From NCBI RefSeq assembly GCF_943192905.1, contig NZ_CALPCC010000003.1:61688-125687 (forward strand): a DNA stretch of 64,000 nucleotides, read 5' to 3'. This stretch comes from Adlercreutzia murintestinalis. GTDB taxonomy: Bacteria > Actinomycetota > Coriobacteriia > Coriobacteriales > Eggerthellaceae. Positions 8,395 through 16,919 of this stretch are shown piece by piece (the first letter of the stretch is position 1; each line of letters opens with the position of its first letter). The position numbers and the translations under genes were made by a program. The notes beneath the pieces were generated by a model that had not been told where the DNA came from, searched no databases, and saw only the letters and a list, made by a program, of their open reading frames with translations.

Positions 8395-10632
8395 ATGAAG
8401 GTCGAGAAGCAGACGAACTGCCATTTCTGCGGCTATTTATGCGGACTGATCGCCACGGTTGAGGATGGACGGGTGGTCGATGTGCGTCCCGACCCGACCC
8501 GCTACCCTTACGACGAGCGCATCATGGCGGGGTGTCGGCGCTGGCGCATGAATCTTGATGTGCTCGATGGCGCCGATCGTGTGAACTATCCATTGCGGCG
8601 CGTGGGAGAGCGCGGATCAGGTCAGTGGGAGCGCGTGAGCTGGGATGCCGCGCTCGACGATATCGCAGCACGGCTTGAGGCGTTGCGCGCAGAGCATGGG
8701 GCCGCTACGCTTGCCTCGATGATCGGGGGACCGCACACATCGTTTTGGCCTTTGCATCGGTTCATGACGCTCTTCGGATCGCCGAACAACATGGGCATCG
8801 GGCAGATATGCTGGAATCCACGCATTTGGATGGATGTCATCACGTTCGGCTGGACGGTGGAGGCCGATATCCGTCCTGAGACCGGATGCGTTTTCATATG
8901 GGGCACGAACCCGGCTGAATCTGACAACTCTCTATTCTGGCGCACGGTGCTCAAGACGGGAAAGGATGAGACCACCAAGCTGGTCGTCATCGATCCGCGC
9001 TTCACCCGTACGGCTCGTGCAGCCGATTTATGGTTGGCACCGCAGCCGGGCACCGACTGCACCTTGGCGCTCGCGTTTCTGAACGTGATCATCGACGAGG
9101 ACCTCTACGATCACGCCTTCGTGGACGCCTGGTGCCATGGTTTTGACGAACTGGCGGCGCATGTGCGTTCGTATACGCCCGAGCATGCGGCTCAGGTGTG
9201 CGGCGTGAAGGCGGACGATATCCGCATGGCGGCCCGCTGGTTTGCTTGTGAGCGGCCGAGCGCTTTGGTGTCAGGGCGCGGAATCGACCAGGTGGGCGCC
9301 TCCGTTGCCCCTACTCACCGCGCCATCTGCTGCCTTCGGGCGATCACGGGAAACGTGGATGTTCCCGGTGCTTGCGTGCTGGCTGATGCGAGCGACTTCA
9401 TTCAGGAAGCCGACCTTGAACTGACCTTGGAACATGCAGACGAGCTCTCGTCGCGCTGTCTGAACACAGCGGAAACGCCCTTGCAGTGCTATGAGGGCTA
9501 CGCGCAGGTGGAGGCGCTCACCGAGCGTTTCGGTCGCAAGCTGCCGGTGCGGTATTTGACTTCCGCTCATCCTGATCTGGTGCTGCGTGCCATGGAGACC
9601 GGCGAGCCTTATCCGGTGCGCGCTCTCATCGTCGAGGCGACCAACCCGCTTCTCACCTACGCAGACACTCATCGGGTTTATAAGGCGCTGATGGGTCTCG
9701 ATCTTATAGTAGTGCTGGAGTATTACCTGACGCCCACCGCGCAGCTTGCCGATTACGTGCTTCCCGCTGCCGGTGCCATCGAGCGCCCGACGTTCCAGGC
9801 ACACGGAGGGGTGGGAAACATTGCCTATGGTGGTGCGGCGGCGTGCGCTCCCTATTACGAGCGTAGAACGGATTACGAGATACTTCGCGCATTGGGGTTG
9901 CGCTTGGGGCAGCGGGATGCTTGGCCTGACGCCACCTTCGAAGAGGCCATCGCGCGCACGTTGGCGCCTGCGGGCATGACATGGGAGCACTATTGCGAGC
10001 AGGGGATGTACTTTCGCCCGCCCTGGTATATGAAGCACGAGATGACCGATGATGCCATGCGACCAAAAGGATTCGCGACGACGACAGGCAAGATCGAACT
10101 GGCGAGCGAGCTGTTGCCGAAGCTGGGAGGTGCGCGTCTGCCGCAGCCGGACGAGCCTCGTGCGCTGTGCAGTGACGCGTTCATCGCGGAGCATCGGAGC
10201 AGGGGTTGGCAGCATGTGAAGCTGATGACGGGCGCTCGCAAGCAGCCCTATAATGCATCGATGTATCTGAACAACACCGCATTTCGTGCGGCTGTTCCCG
10301 AGCCGGTGCTTGAGATGAGTCGGCGTACCGCTGAGGATCTAGAGCTTGTGGCCGGAGATACGGTGCAGATAGCATCTGATAGTGGCAAGGCGCTCTTCAA
10401 GGTTGCTACAATCACGATGGCAGACGGTGTGGTGCAGGCCGATTATGGCTGGTGGCACCCCGAGTGGCCATGGGATGATCGCGAAGGCGGTATGTGGGAG
10501 AGCAATATCAACTGCTTGACCTCGTGCGCGCTCGATCAGACGGAGCCGTTGATCGGCACCTGGTCCTACAACGCGATCGATTGCATGATAAAGAAGACGG
10601 ATGAGACCCTCAGCTGGGAAGAGCTGGGGTAG
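8395..10632 (+). CDS. second cytoplasmic molybdopterin oxidoreductase
   Basis: 745-residue DMSO-reductase-family enzyme without Tat signal. [4Fe-4S] ligands are C9, C12, C16 and C47; the probable Mo ligand is C139 in GQICW. Family blocks such as IWGTNPAES, VVIDPRFT and the ADYVLPAAGAIERP cofactor region are all present, and the C-terminal molybdopterin-binding domain includes GDTVQIASD. It shares a general plan with the 2636-5662 enzyme but lacks that protein's long repeat extension, so the two are paralogues with different partners. No ferredoxin or NrfD gene follows; the adjacent CCG-domain protein is the likely electron partner (inference). RBS GAGGGCAG before ATG. Physiological substrate unknown; the other genes of the cluster suggest a specialised organic or thiol substrate. 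Confidence 0.9.
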   Translation: MKVEKQTNCHFCGYLCGLIATVEDGRVVDVRPDPTRYPYDERIMAGCRRWRMNLDVLDGADRVNYPLRRVGERGSGQWERVSWDAALDDIAARLEALRAEHGAATLASMIGGPHTSFWPLHRFMTLFGSPNNMGIGQICWNPRIWMDVITFGWTVEADIRPETGCVFIWGTNPAESDNSLFWRTVLKTGKDETTKLVVIDPRFTRTARAADLWLAPQPGTDCTLALAFLNVIIDEDLYDHAFVDAWCHGFDELAAHVRSYTPEHAAQVCGVKADDIRMAARWFACERPSALVSGRGIDQVGASVAPTHRAICCLRAITGNVDVPGACVLADASDFIQEADLELTLEHADELSSRCLNTAETPLQCYEGYAQVEALTERFGRKLPVRYLTSAHPDLVLRAMETGEPYPVRALIVEATNPLLTYADTHRVYKALMGLDLIVVLEYYLTPTAQLADYVLPAAGAIERPTFQAHGGVGNIAYGGAAACAPYYERRTDYEILRALGLRLGQRDAWPDATFEEAIARTLAPAGMTWEHYCEQGMYFRPPWYMKHEMTDDAMRPKGFATTTGKIELASELLPKLGGARLPQPDEPRALCSDAFIAEHRSRGWQHVKLMTGARKQPYNASMYLNNTAFRAAVPEPVLEMSRRTAEDLELVAGDTVQIASDSGKALFKVATITMADGVVQADYGWWHPEWPWDDREGGMWESNINCLTSCALDQTEPLIGTWSYNAIDCMIKKTDETLSWEELG

Positions 10633-10648
10633 GTATCAGGAGGATACT

Positions 10649-11512
10649 ATGGCTGAGAAGAGACAGGCGCTGCTGATTTTCAGCAAACCGCCCATTCCGG
10701 GCATGGTGAAGACGCGTCTGACCCAGGCGCATGGCGGCTTTCTCACCGACGAGCAAGCGGCACAGTTCTTCAAGTTGTCGCTCTACGATGTGGCTGAGGC
10801 CAGCATGCAGGCGCTGATGGAGCTGCAAGCGGAAAACGATGCCTTGGTTGCAGCCGACCCAACGGCTGATCGCATCAGATACGACTTCTTCGTATCCACC
10901 ACGCCCGCACAGAATCTTGAGCTCATGCGGCAAACGTTCGATGCCATCGGTCCGTGGCCCATGGAGATCCACTACATCACTGATGAGGGCGCCACCTTCG
11001 ACGATCATTTCGATGATGCGTTCCGTCAGATATTCGCGATGGGGTATGAGCATATCGTGTCGGTGGGAGGCGACATCCCCACGATGCCGAAATCCCATGT
11101 GACGCAGGCATTCCAGTGGCTCGATTATTACCGCTCGCTTGGCACGCCTGGGTTCGTATGCGCGCCGTGTCAGGAATGCGGGACCTCACTGGTGGGCTTT
11201 AGTTGCGACACGCCCATCAATCATCAGGGGGTCTACTACAACACCAACGGGGTAGCTGCGCTTGATGCGTACATGGCCAAGACTGCTGCGATGGGCATTC
11301 CGGTATCGTATTTTGCGCCCATCGCCGATATTGATGAGAAGGTCGATCTGGCGCATGCGATCAGCTGCATGAACGCCATCGCGCAGGCGGCGCGGTATCA
11401 GCATGAGCTGTTCGTGCCCCATCGCGTGCTGAACTGGGTGAATTTCATGGGTATCACCGTCAGCACGCCGCCTAACGAAGAGCATGATCCGCGGCAGTAC
11501 ATCGACTCCTAA
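10649..11512 (+). CDS. DUF2064 / TIGR04282-type transferase
   Basis: 287-residue protein of the glycosyltransferase-A-like DUF2064 family (TIGR04282, related to CofC nucleotidyltransferases). It has the N-terminal nucleotide-binding pattern FSKPPIPGMVKTRL and the later acidic block SVGGDIPTMP, where these folds hold a metal and nucleotide sugar. Family members often sit beside radical SAM genes in natural-product or seleno/arseno clusters, and this one lies directly before a radical SAM gene. I use ATG 10649 with CAGGAGG at 10637-10643; the open frame extends upstream into the Mo enzyme gene but without an RBS. It probably transfers a nucleotidyl or glycosyl group to an unidentified acceptor. 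Confidence 0.8.
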   Translation: MAEKRQALLIFSKPPIPGMVKTRLTQAHGGFLTDEQAAQFFKLSLYDVAEASMQALMELQAENDALVAADPTADRIRYDFFVSTTPAQNLELMRQTFDAIGPWPMEIHYITDEGATFDDHFDDAFRQIFAMGYEHIVSVGGDIPTMPKSHVTQAFQWLDYYRSLGTPGFVCAPCQECGTSLVGFSCDTPINHQGVYYNTNGVAALDAYMAKTAAMGIPVSYFAPIADIDEKVDLAHAISCMNAIAQAARYQHELFVPHRVLNWVNFMGITVSTPPNEEHDPRQYIDS

Positions 11513-11553
11513 GTGGACGCTGCGGCTCTCACCAGCGCATGCATGTGTTGCCC

Positions 11554-11594
11554 AAGCGCTCGCCGCGTAGCGAAGGAGGCTACGACGCGCTTTT
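11554..11594 (+). terminator. probable terminator or attenuator
   Basis: Inner stem CGTAGC/GCTACG around GAAGGAG, flanked by an outer AGCGC/GCGCT pairing and followed by TTTT. It lies between the DUF2064 gene and the radical SAM gene, so it may reduce rather than stop downstream transcription. Confidence 0.5.
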
Positions 11595-11662
11595 AGGGCA
11601 GTGATAAGCTCTGGGAAAACCTTTGTCGACCGACTACGCTAAACCAGCAACGTGAGGTGCTT

Positions 11663-12988
11663 GTGAACGAACTCGAGAAGAAGCGGGTCCTTCATCGTAC
11701 CGGGGCGCTGTGCCCGGTGTGCTTGAAGGAGTATCCGGCCGAGGTGTACGCCGATGCAGACGACGTGGTGTGGATGAGCCGCACGTGTCCAGAGCATGGG
11801 CCTTTGACCACGCGCATGTGGCCCGATGCCACCCATTACGAATGGCTGCGCTCTGGGGCGTTCCCGAAGGTGCGCCCCGAAAACCCCGAACCGATACGCG
11901 ACGCGTGTCCGTTCGGCTGTGGCACCTGCGCACGCCATGAGCGGCGCGGCACGTTGCTCGAGATCGAGGTGACGCGCAACTGCAATCTGCATTGTCCGGT
12001 GTGCTTCGCAAGTTCTGAGACGGGTGAATACGATCCGACCATGGATGAGATTTCTGCCATGTACGACGCGATTGAGCGTGCCGTGGGCACCGATGGCGCG
12101 GTGCAGCTGACCGGTGGCGAGCCGACGTGTCGCAAGGACTTGCACGAGATCATCTTCATGGGGCGAGCAAAGGGGTTTTGGGGCATTGAGGTGAACACGA
12201 ACGGATTGGTGATCGCCTCGCGCCCCGGTTATCTGGAGGAACTGGTGGCGGCGGGCCTGACGGGGGTGTATCTGTCTTTCGACGGGCTGACCGGTGAGGT
12301 GTATGAGGCCACGTGCGGGCGCGATATCTTGGATGTGAAACTTCGTGCCATCGAGCGATGCCGCGAGGTGGGCATCCAGGTGGTGTTGTCGGTGGCGGTG
12401 GTGGCTGGTCTCAACGATAGGCAGATCGGCGATATCGTGCGCTTCGCGCTTGAAAACTCCGATGTGGTGGCCGGGGTTGCCTTGCAGCCCGCCTTCACCT
12501 CGGGGCGTTTTGAAGCTGATCGCGCCATGCCCATGAGCGCGGGGGATGTCATCTTCGCGCTGGCTGAGCAATCCGAGGGATTGCTTGACGTGCGCGATAT
12601 CTGGCCGCTCGGATGCAGCAACCCGCTTTGCGATACTGGCGTCTTTCTCGTGAAGGATGCCACATCTGAGCACCCTTCGGGCTTCTATCCTGCAACGCGT
12701 CGCATGACCTCGCAGGAATACGCCGAAGGGTATAGTCCCGATTCGCCCCAGGGTTCGGTGTTCTTGGATATCCTGCACAACAAGGGCGTTGAGGTTGATA
12801 GCGGGGTATCGATCATCATCATGAACTACATGGATGCGGTGAGCATGGACACCCAGCGGTTGCGCGAATGCTCCATGATGGTGTGCGTGCCGGATGGTCG
12901 CGCGCTGCCGTTTTGCGCATACCATCTGACCGATTCATGCGGCAGACGTATCTACGCCCCGTGGTGCAAGGAGGATATCGATGGCTGA
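11663..12988 (+). CDS. radical SAM protein with Cys-rich N-terminus (MJ0619/Tes-like)
   Basis: 441 residues. The radical SAM cluster motif is C107-x3-C111-x2-C114 (CNLHCPVC), followed by the GGEPT S-adenosylmethionine motif. Ahead of it lies a zinc-knuckle-like module (C17, C20, C42 and His45 in CPEHG) and a second group C82, C86, C89. This layout resembles the archaeal MJ0619 methyltransferase and tetraether synthase (Tes) family, which modify unactivated carbons; the same arrangement also occurs in many uncharacterised bacterial proteins. The start is GTG 11663 with GAGG at 11654-11657. It overlaps the ferredoxin-DUF169 gene by 8 bp, so the two products are probably made together and the ferredoxin could reduce the radical SAM cluster. 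The reaction is unknown. Confidence 0.83.
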   Translation: MNELEKKRVLHRTGALCPVCLKEYPAEVYADADDVVWMSRTCPEHGPLTTRMWPDATHYEWLRSGAFPKVRPENPEPIRDACPFGCGTCARHERRGTLLEIEVTRNCNLHCPVCFASSETGEYDPTMDEISAMYDAIERAVGTDGAVQLTGGEPTCRKDLHEIIFMGRAKGFWGIEVNTNGLVIASRPGYLEELVAAGLTGVYLSFDGLTGEVYEATCGRDILDVKLRAIERCREVGIQVVLSVAVVAGLNDRQIGDIVRFALENSDVVAGVALQPAFTSGRFEADRAMPMSAGDVIFALAEQSEGLLDVRDIWPLGCSNPLCDTGVFLVKDATSEHPSGFYPATRRMTSQEYAEGYSPDSPQGSVFLDILHNKGVEVDSGVSIIIMNYMDAVSMDTQRLRECSMMVCVPDGRALPFCAYHLTDSCGRRIYAPWCKEDIDG

Positions 12989-13958
12989 ATACCGGATATC
13001 ACATAATCCCGACCTATGCGTGCGCTGTGGGCTTTGTGTAGCATTTTGCCCCATACCCGGCATCTTGGAAGAGGGGCCTGACGGCGCTCCTGTGGTTGCA
13101 GATGTTGAAGCGTGCGTTGGTTGTCAGACCTGTTCGGGTAACTGCCCCAAACGCGCTCTTACGATCGAGGCGATCGGCGATGCCACGTTCGATCCCTTCG
13201 CGGACGAACCGCGCGCCGAACCGATATCGCCTGAAACGCAGGAGCAGTATGCCTCGTGGCAGCGCATATGCATGGAAAAGCTGGGACTGCGTTGGCAACC
13301 CATCGCGGTCAGCTTGATCGATCGCGACGAGCTGTTGCCCGATGTGCCGATGCCGCCCGAGAACCTGCGCTTTTGCCAGGCTATGATGGCGGCGCGCCGA
13401 GGAGCGTCCATTCTGATGCCGCCGCACCGACACTCGTGCCCGGATGGAACGTCCATCTTCGGCATGACCGGCGTTCCGGAGAAGCTCGCCACCGGTGAGA
13501 TCTACGTGCTGTTCCACAAGCTGGTGAATGCCGAGGCCGCTGCGCGCATGGTGGCCGAGCGACCCACCTTGCCGGAGAAAAGCCGTCGGGCCACCTACGT
13601 GGCGCCGCTTGCGAAGACGGTGCGCGAACCTGAGGTGGTCGTATTCACGGGAACGCCCGAGCAGATGATGTGGTTGTGCATGTCGATGAGCTACTACACA
13701 GGCCATCGATTCGACTTTCATGCGAGCGGATATAACTCGATGTGCGTAGAGGCGGTGCTCTATCCGCTGATGGAGCATGAACCCAACATTACGTTTGGCT
13801 GCTACGGTTGCCGCGCGGCGAGCGATATCGGCGAAGATATGATGTTCATGGGGGTGCCTACCGCGATGATGCCCACCGTCGTGCAAGGGCTCACCGAACT
13901 GGCGAAGAAGGCGATCTCGGATTCGCGTAACAAGATCTACGTCGAACCGATCATGTAG
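12981..13958 (+). CDS. 2x[4Fe-4S] ferredoxin fused to DUF169
   Basis: 325 residues. The N-terminal 60 residues are a bacterial-type ferredoxin with two full motifs: C13, C16, C19, C23 and C45, C48, C51, C55. From about residue 95 to the end is a DUF169 domain, recognisable by LGLRWQPIAVSL near its start and GCYGCRAASDIGEDMMFMGVP near its end; that block adds two more cysteines. DUF169 has no established biochemical role, but it recurs with anaerobic redox proteins. Overlap with the radical SAM gene (8 bp) and a 2-bp gap to the GNAT gene place it in one transcription unit. Likely an electron donor or redox partner in the cluster. Confidence 0.85.
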   Translation: MAEYRISHNPDLCVRCGLCVAFCPIPGILEEGPDGAPVVADVEACVGCQTCSGNCPKRALTIEAIGDATFDPFADEPRAEPISPETQEQYASWQRICMEKLGLRWQPIAVSLIDRDELLPDVPMPPENLRFCQAMMAARRGASILMPPHRHSCPDGTSIFGMTGVPEKLATGEIYVLFHKLVNAEAAARMVAERPTLPEKSRRATYVAPLAKTVREPEVVVFTGTPEQMMWLCMSMSYYTGHRFDFHASGYNSMCVEAVLYPLMEHEPNITFGCYGCRAASDIGEDMMFMGVPTAMMPTVVQGLTELAKKAISDSRNKIYVEPIM

Positions 13959-13960
13959 CT

Positions 13961-14395
13961 ATGGCGGCACTGTTCACGTTGCGCGCTGCGCGCGAAGACG
14001 ATCGAAGGTATCTGGATTCCTATACGTATCGCGAAGGGATGGACTACCTGCCATCACTTGAGCGCGTCACGGTGGCGGTGAATGCCGATGACGAACCGGT
14101 TGGCTTTATTCGCATCTCGCTTGGCAGAGCGGGCGTGGCGCGCGTGAATCCCATCGTCGTGCATGAGAGTTGGCGGGGGTACGGCGTTGGCCGCGCGTTG
14201 ATCGACGAGGCTCAGGACGCCTACGGTGAGCTCAGGCTCGTGTCGCGCGGATCAAGCAAAGCATTCTACGATGCTCTTGGTTTCGAACCCTGCGCGTGGG
14301 ATCTGATCGAATCGGACGTAATCGAGGATTGTGATGGCTGCCCGCTCTTCGATGAGTGCGAACCATGCCCCATGAGGCGGGCGGATCGCAGCTAA
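13961..14395 (+). CDS. GNAT acetyltransferase with C-terminal Cys tail
   Basis: 144-residue N-acetyltransferase. The acetyl-CoA binding loop is visible as VVHESWRGYGVGRALI (Q/R-x2-G-x-G/A type), followed by the usual SSKAFYDALGF near residue 105. The last 25 residues hold C124-x2-C127-x5-C133-x2-C136, an arrangement that could bind zinc or an Fe-S cluster and is not part of the GNAT fold. Last gene of the Mo/radical SAM cluster, 2 bp after the DUF169 gene; its stop overlaps the convergent PadR gene. The acetyl acceptor is unknown; the Cys tail suggests contact with a partner from the same cluster. Confidence 0.82.
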   Translation: MAALFTLRAAREDDRRYLDSYTYREGMDYLPSLERVTVAVNADDEPVGFIRISLGRAGVARVNPIVVHESWRGYGVGRALIDEAQDAYGELRLVSRGSSKAFYDALGFEPCAWDLIESDVIEDCDGCPLFDECEPCPMRRADRS

Positions 14396-14841
14396 TCGTC
14401 CTCGTAGCGCGGATGCGAGCAAACGGGCGTGGGGGGCAGATCGATGCCGAGCGCTGTTGCCGCCTGGGCGCGCAGCTCTTCGATGGTGAGCGTATAGCAG
14501 GCGAGCGCATCGATCCAGCGGCGCAGGCAGTCGTACCCCTTCTGCGTCAGGGAGAACATGCGCTTGGCTGAGCCCTCTTCGGGCGTTTCCCATTCCGAGG
14601 TGACGAGACCCGCTTCTTCCATGCGCTTGAGCGCGCGGTAAATACCCGTTGCGTCTGGCTTTTTCCCGCCGAACATGGGGGAGTCTGCCGCTTTTTGCAC
14701 GATGATGTAGCCATGCATGGGCTTGCCGTATTGCGCCATGATGATCAGGATGGTTGGCTGTGAAAGGCGGCTGAGCGATTTTCCGAGCTCGGCGCATTCT
14801 TTCATGTCTTCGTCTGATCGGGGATGGCAGCTGCTCCACAT
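14392..14841 (-). CDS. PadR-family transcriptional regulator
   Basis: 149 residues with a winged helix typical of PadR: PMHGYIIVQKA, followed by GIYRALKRMEEAGLV and KRMFSLTQKG. PadR proteins are usually ligand-responsive repressors. Start is ATG 14841 (GGAA about 8 bases upstream); ATG 14805 is an alternative but lacks a good RBS. The gene is convergent with the GNAT gene (3-bp overlap), so it ends at the edge of the Mo/radical SAM cluster and is a candidate regulator of it. An inverted repeat in its own promoter indicates autoregulation. No ligand can be inferred. Confidence 0.87.
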   Translation of the reverse strand: MWSSCHPRSDEDMKECAELGKSLSRLSQPTILIIMAQYGKPMHGYIIVQKAADSPMFGGKKPDATGIYRALKRMEEAGLVTSEWETPEEGSAKRMFSLTQKGYDCLRRWIDALACYTLTIEELRAQAATALGIDLPPTPVCSHPRYEDD

Positions 14842-14885
14842 GTTGGCAGTTCCTTTACTTGAGCGGATTCGTCATGATTCGTTGT

Positions 14886-14918
14886 ATTAAAGCACACCTA
14901 TTGTCAGTCTGCCAATAG
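14886..14918 (-). promoter_or_regulatory. PadR promoter with overlapping inverted repeat
   Basis: Reading the minus strand, TTGGCA (14915-14910), an 18-bp spacer and TTTAAT (14891-14886) form a promoter for the PadR gene. The perfect inverted repeat CTATTG-N9-CAATAG (14898-14918) covers the -35 box and the spacer, which fits an autorepressor operator. Confidence 0.58.
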
Positions 14919-15061
14919 TTTGATAATGAACGGTTTCAAAAAGCCGCTATTTCGGGATGCCATCCCATTATGGACGCGAAGGCGCGCGTTGAGGCGATAT
15001 GAAGGGGCTCCCGCGCGGTGCATCCTTTACAATGACGCATACGCAAACGAAAGGCGAGACA

Positions 15062-16918
15062 ATGTGCGGCATAGTTGGGTACACCGGTACACGCCAGGCA
15101 TGCGAGGTGCTGCTTGAAGGTTTGAGTAGGCTGGAATACCGAGGATACGATTCTGCGGGCATTGCCGTGCAGCATGGTGGTGCCATGGAGGTCATTTGCC
15201 GCACGGGCAGGGTTTCGCAGCTACGTTCGTCGGTGGAGGCGGTCGGTGTGCCGGGGACATGCGGCATCGGTCATACGCGCTGGGCAACCCATGGGCGCCC
15301 TTCCGAGGCGAACGCGCATCCGCATACCTCGTGCGACGGGCGTATCGCGGTGGTGCATAACGGTATTATCGAGAACTTCAACGAGATACGAGAGAGGCTT
15401 GCAGCTGCGGGGCATGACCTGCGCAGCCAGACTGACTCGGAAGTGGTGGCGCACCTCATCGAAGAGGCGTATCCGCGTGCGTGCGCAAAGGAGGGGACGG
15501 ATGCGCTCGTGCGCGCGGTGGCCGATACCGTTGAGCAGCTGAGCGGTTCGTATGCGCTGGCCGTGATCTGCGACGATGAACCCGATGCCATCGTGTGCGC
15601 GCGCAAGGATTCGCCGCTGGTGGTGGGCATGGCCGAAGATGGAGCCTATGTGGCATCTGATGTGATCGCCATGCTGGATGCCACGCGCGATATCGTGGTG
15701 CTCGCTGATGGTCAAATCGCACGGTGCACGCCGGATGCCCTTACCTGCTTTGCGCGGTGCGGGGATGATCTGCGCACCTTCGACGCTCAAACCACCCACA
15801 TTGATTGGGATATGGATGTGGCCGAGAAGACGGGGTATCCCGACTTCATGTTGAAGGAGATCCATGAGCAGCCTCGCGTCATTCGCGACACGCTGGCTGG
15901 ACGGTTGGTGGGGAACAGCATCCAGATCGATGAGCTGCAGCTCACGCCCGAAGAGCTGAACTTGATCGATCGCGTGTACATCATCGCATGCGGCACCAGC
16001 TATCATGCAGGGCTCATTGCGAAGAACCTGATAGAGGGGTGGGCGCGCATTCCGTGCGAAGTGGAGGTGGCGAGCGAATTTCGCTATCGCAATCCCATCA
16101 TCACGCCCACCACGTTGGTCGTGGCGGTCTCGCAGTCAGGCGAGACGGCGGATACATTGGCGGCCATCCGCGATGCACGGGTGAAGGGCGCGCGCGTATT
16201 CGGCATCACGAACGTCATCGGCAGCCCGGTAGCGCGCGAAGCTGACGGGGTCATCTACACCAAGGCGAACAAAGAGATCGCTGTGGCGTCAACGAAGAGC
16301 TTCCTTGGACAGGTGGTGTCTTTGACGTTGTTGGCGTTGGTGCTCGCGCAGGCGAAAGGGAAGATGACCTCGGGCCATATTCGACAACTCTACACCGAGC
16401 TGGCCAACACCGCCGAGTTGGTTGAGCGGGTGCTTGAGGATACCACGGCCATCGATGAGGCGGCCCATGCCTGTACGGATGCGGCAAGCGCGCTGTTCAT
16501 CGGACGCGGCATGGGTGCTGCGGTTGCCCATGAAGGCGCGCTCAAGCTCAAGGAGATCAGTTATCTTCATACGGAGTCGTATGCGGCGGGCGAGATGAAG
16601 CATGGGCCTATTGCGCTCATAGACGAGGGGTTTCCCGTCATTGCGATCGCAACGCGCTCGGCGGTCTATGACAAGGTGGTCTCAAATCTGCAAGAGGCTC
16701 GGGCACGTGGTGCGGTCGTGGTGGCTCTTGCGACCGAGGGTGACGAGGATATTCGCGCGCATGCAGACCATGTGCTCTTCATTCCTCCGGTACGCGATGC
16801 GTTTAGCCCCATTGTGGCGAGCGTGCCCTTGCAGCTGTTCGCGCGCTCGGTGGCGCTTGCACGTGGGTGCGATGTGGATCAGCCCCGAAACCTGGCAAAG
16901 TCTGTGACGGTGGAGTGA
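15062..16918 (+). CDS. glmS: glutamine-fructose-6-phosphate aminotransferase
   Basis: 618 residues. Makes glucosamine-6-phosphate for peptidoglycan from fructose-6-phosphate and glutamine. The nucleophile Cys must become residue 1 after Met removal, so the start is fixed at ATG 15062 (MCGIVGY); the longer frame to 14999 would bury it. The N-terminal glutaminase domain has GHTRWATHG and NAHPH; two SIS domains follow (ACGTSYHAG, SQSGETADT), and the C-terminus ends in the usual PRNLAKSVTVE. No glmS ribozyme core is apparent in the 220 bp upstream. The 142 bp between the PadR operator and the start hold no clear promoter. First gene of glmS-acpS-nnrD. Confidence 0.97.
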   Translation: MCGIVGYTGTRQACEVLLEGLSRLEYRGYDSAGIAVQHGGAMEVICRTGRVSQLRSSVEAVGVPGTCGIGHTRWATHGRPSEANAHPHTSCDGRIAVVHNGIIENFNEIRERLAAAGHDLRSQTDSEVVAHLIEEAYPRACAKEGTDALVRAVADTVEQLSGSYALAVICDDEPDAIVCARKDSPLVVGMAEDGAYVASDVIAMLDATRDIVVLADGQIARCTPDALTCFARCGDDLRTFDAQTTHIDWDMDVAEKTGYPDFMLKEIHEQPRVIRDTLAGRLVGNSIQIDELQLTPEELNLIDRVYIIACGTSYHAGLIAKNLIEGWARIPCEVEVASEFRYRNPIITPTTLVVAVSQSGETADTLAAIRDARVKGARVFGITNVIGSPVAREADGVIYTKANKEIAVASTKSFLGQVVSLTLLALVLAQAKGKMTSGHIRQLYTELANTAELVERVLEDTTAIDEAAHACTDAASALFIGRGMGAAVAHEGALKLKEISYLHTESYAAGEMKHGPIALIDEGFPVIAIATRSAVYDKVVSNLQEARARGAVVVALATEGDEDIRAHADHVLFIPPVRDAFSPIVASVPLQLFARSVALARGCDVDQPRNLAKSVTVE

Positions 16919-16919
16919 T

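Noticed and set aside
15000..15061. glmS ribozyme upstream of glmS
   Set aside because: The core sequence and pseudoknot pattern could not be seen in this short leader.
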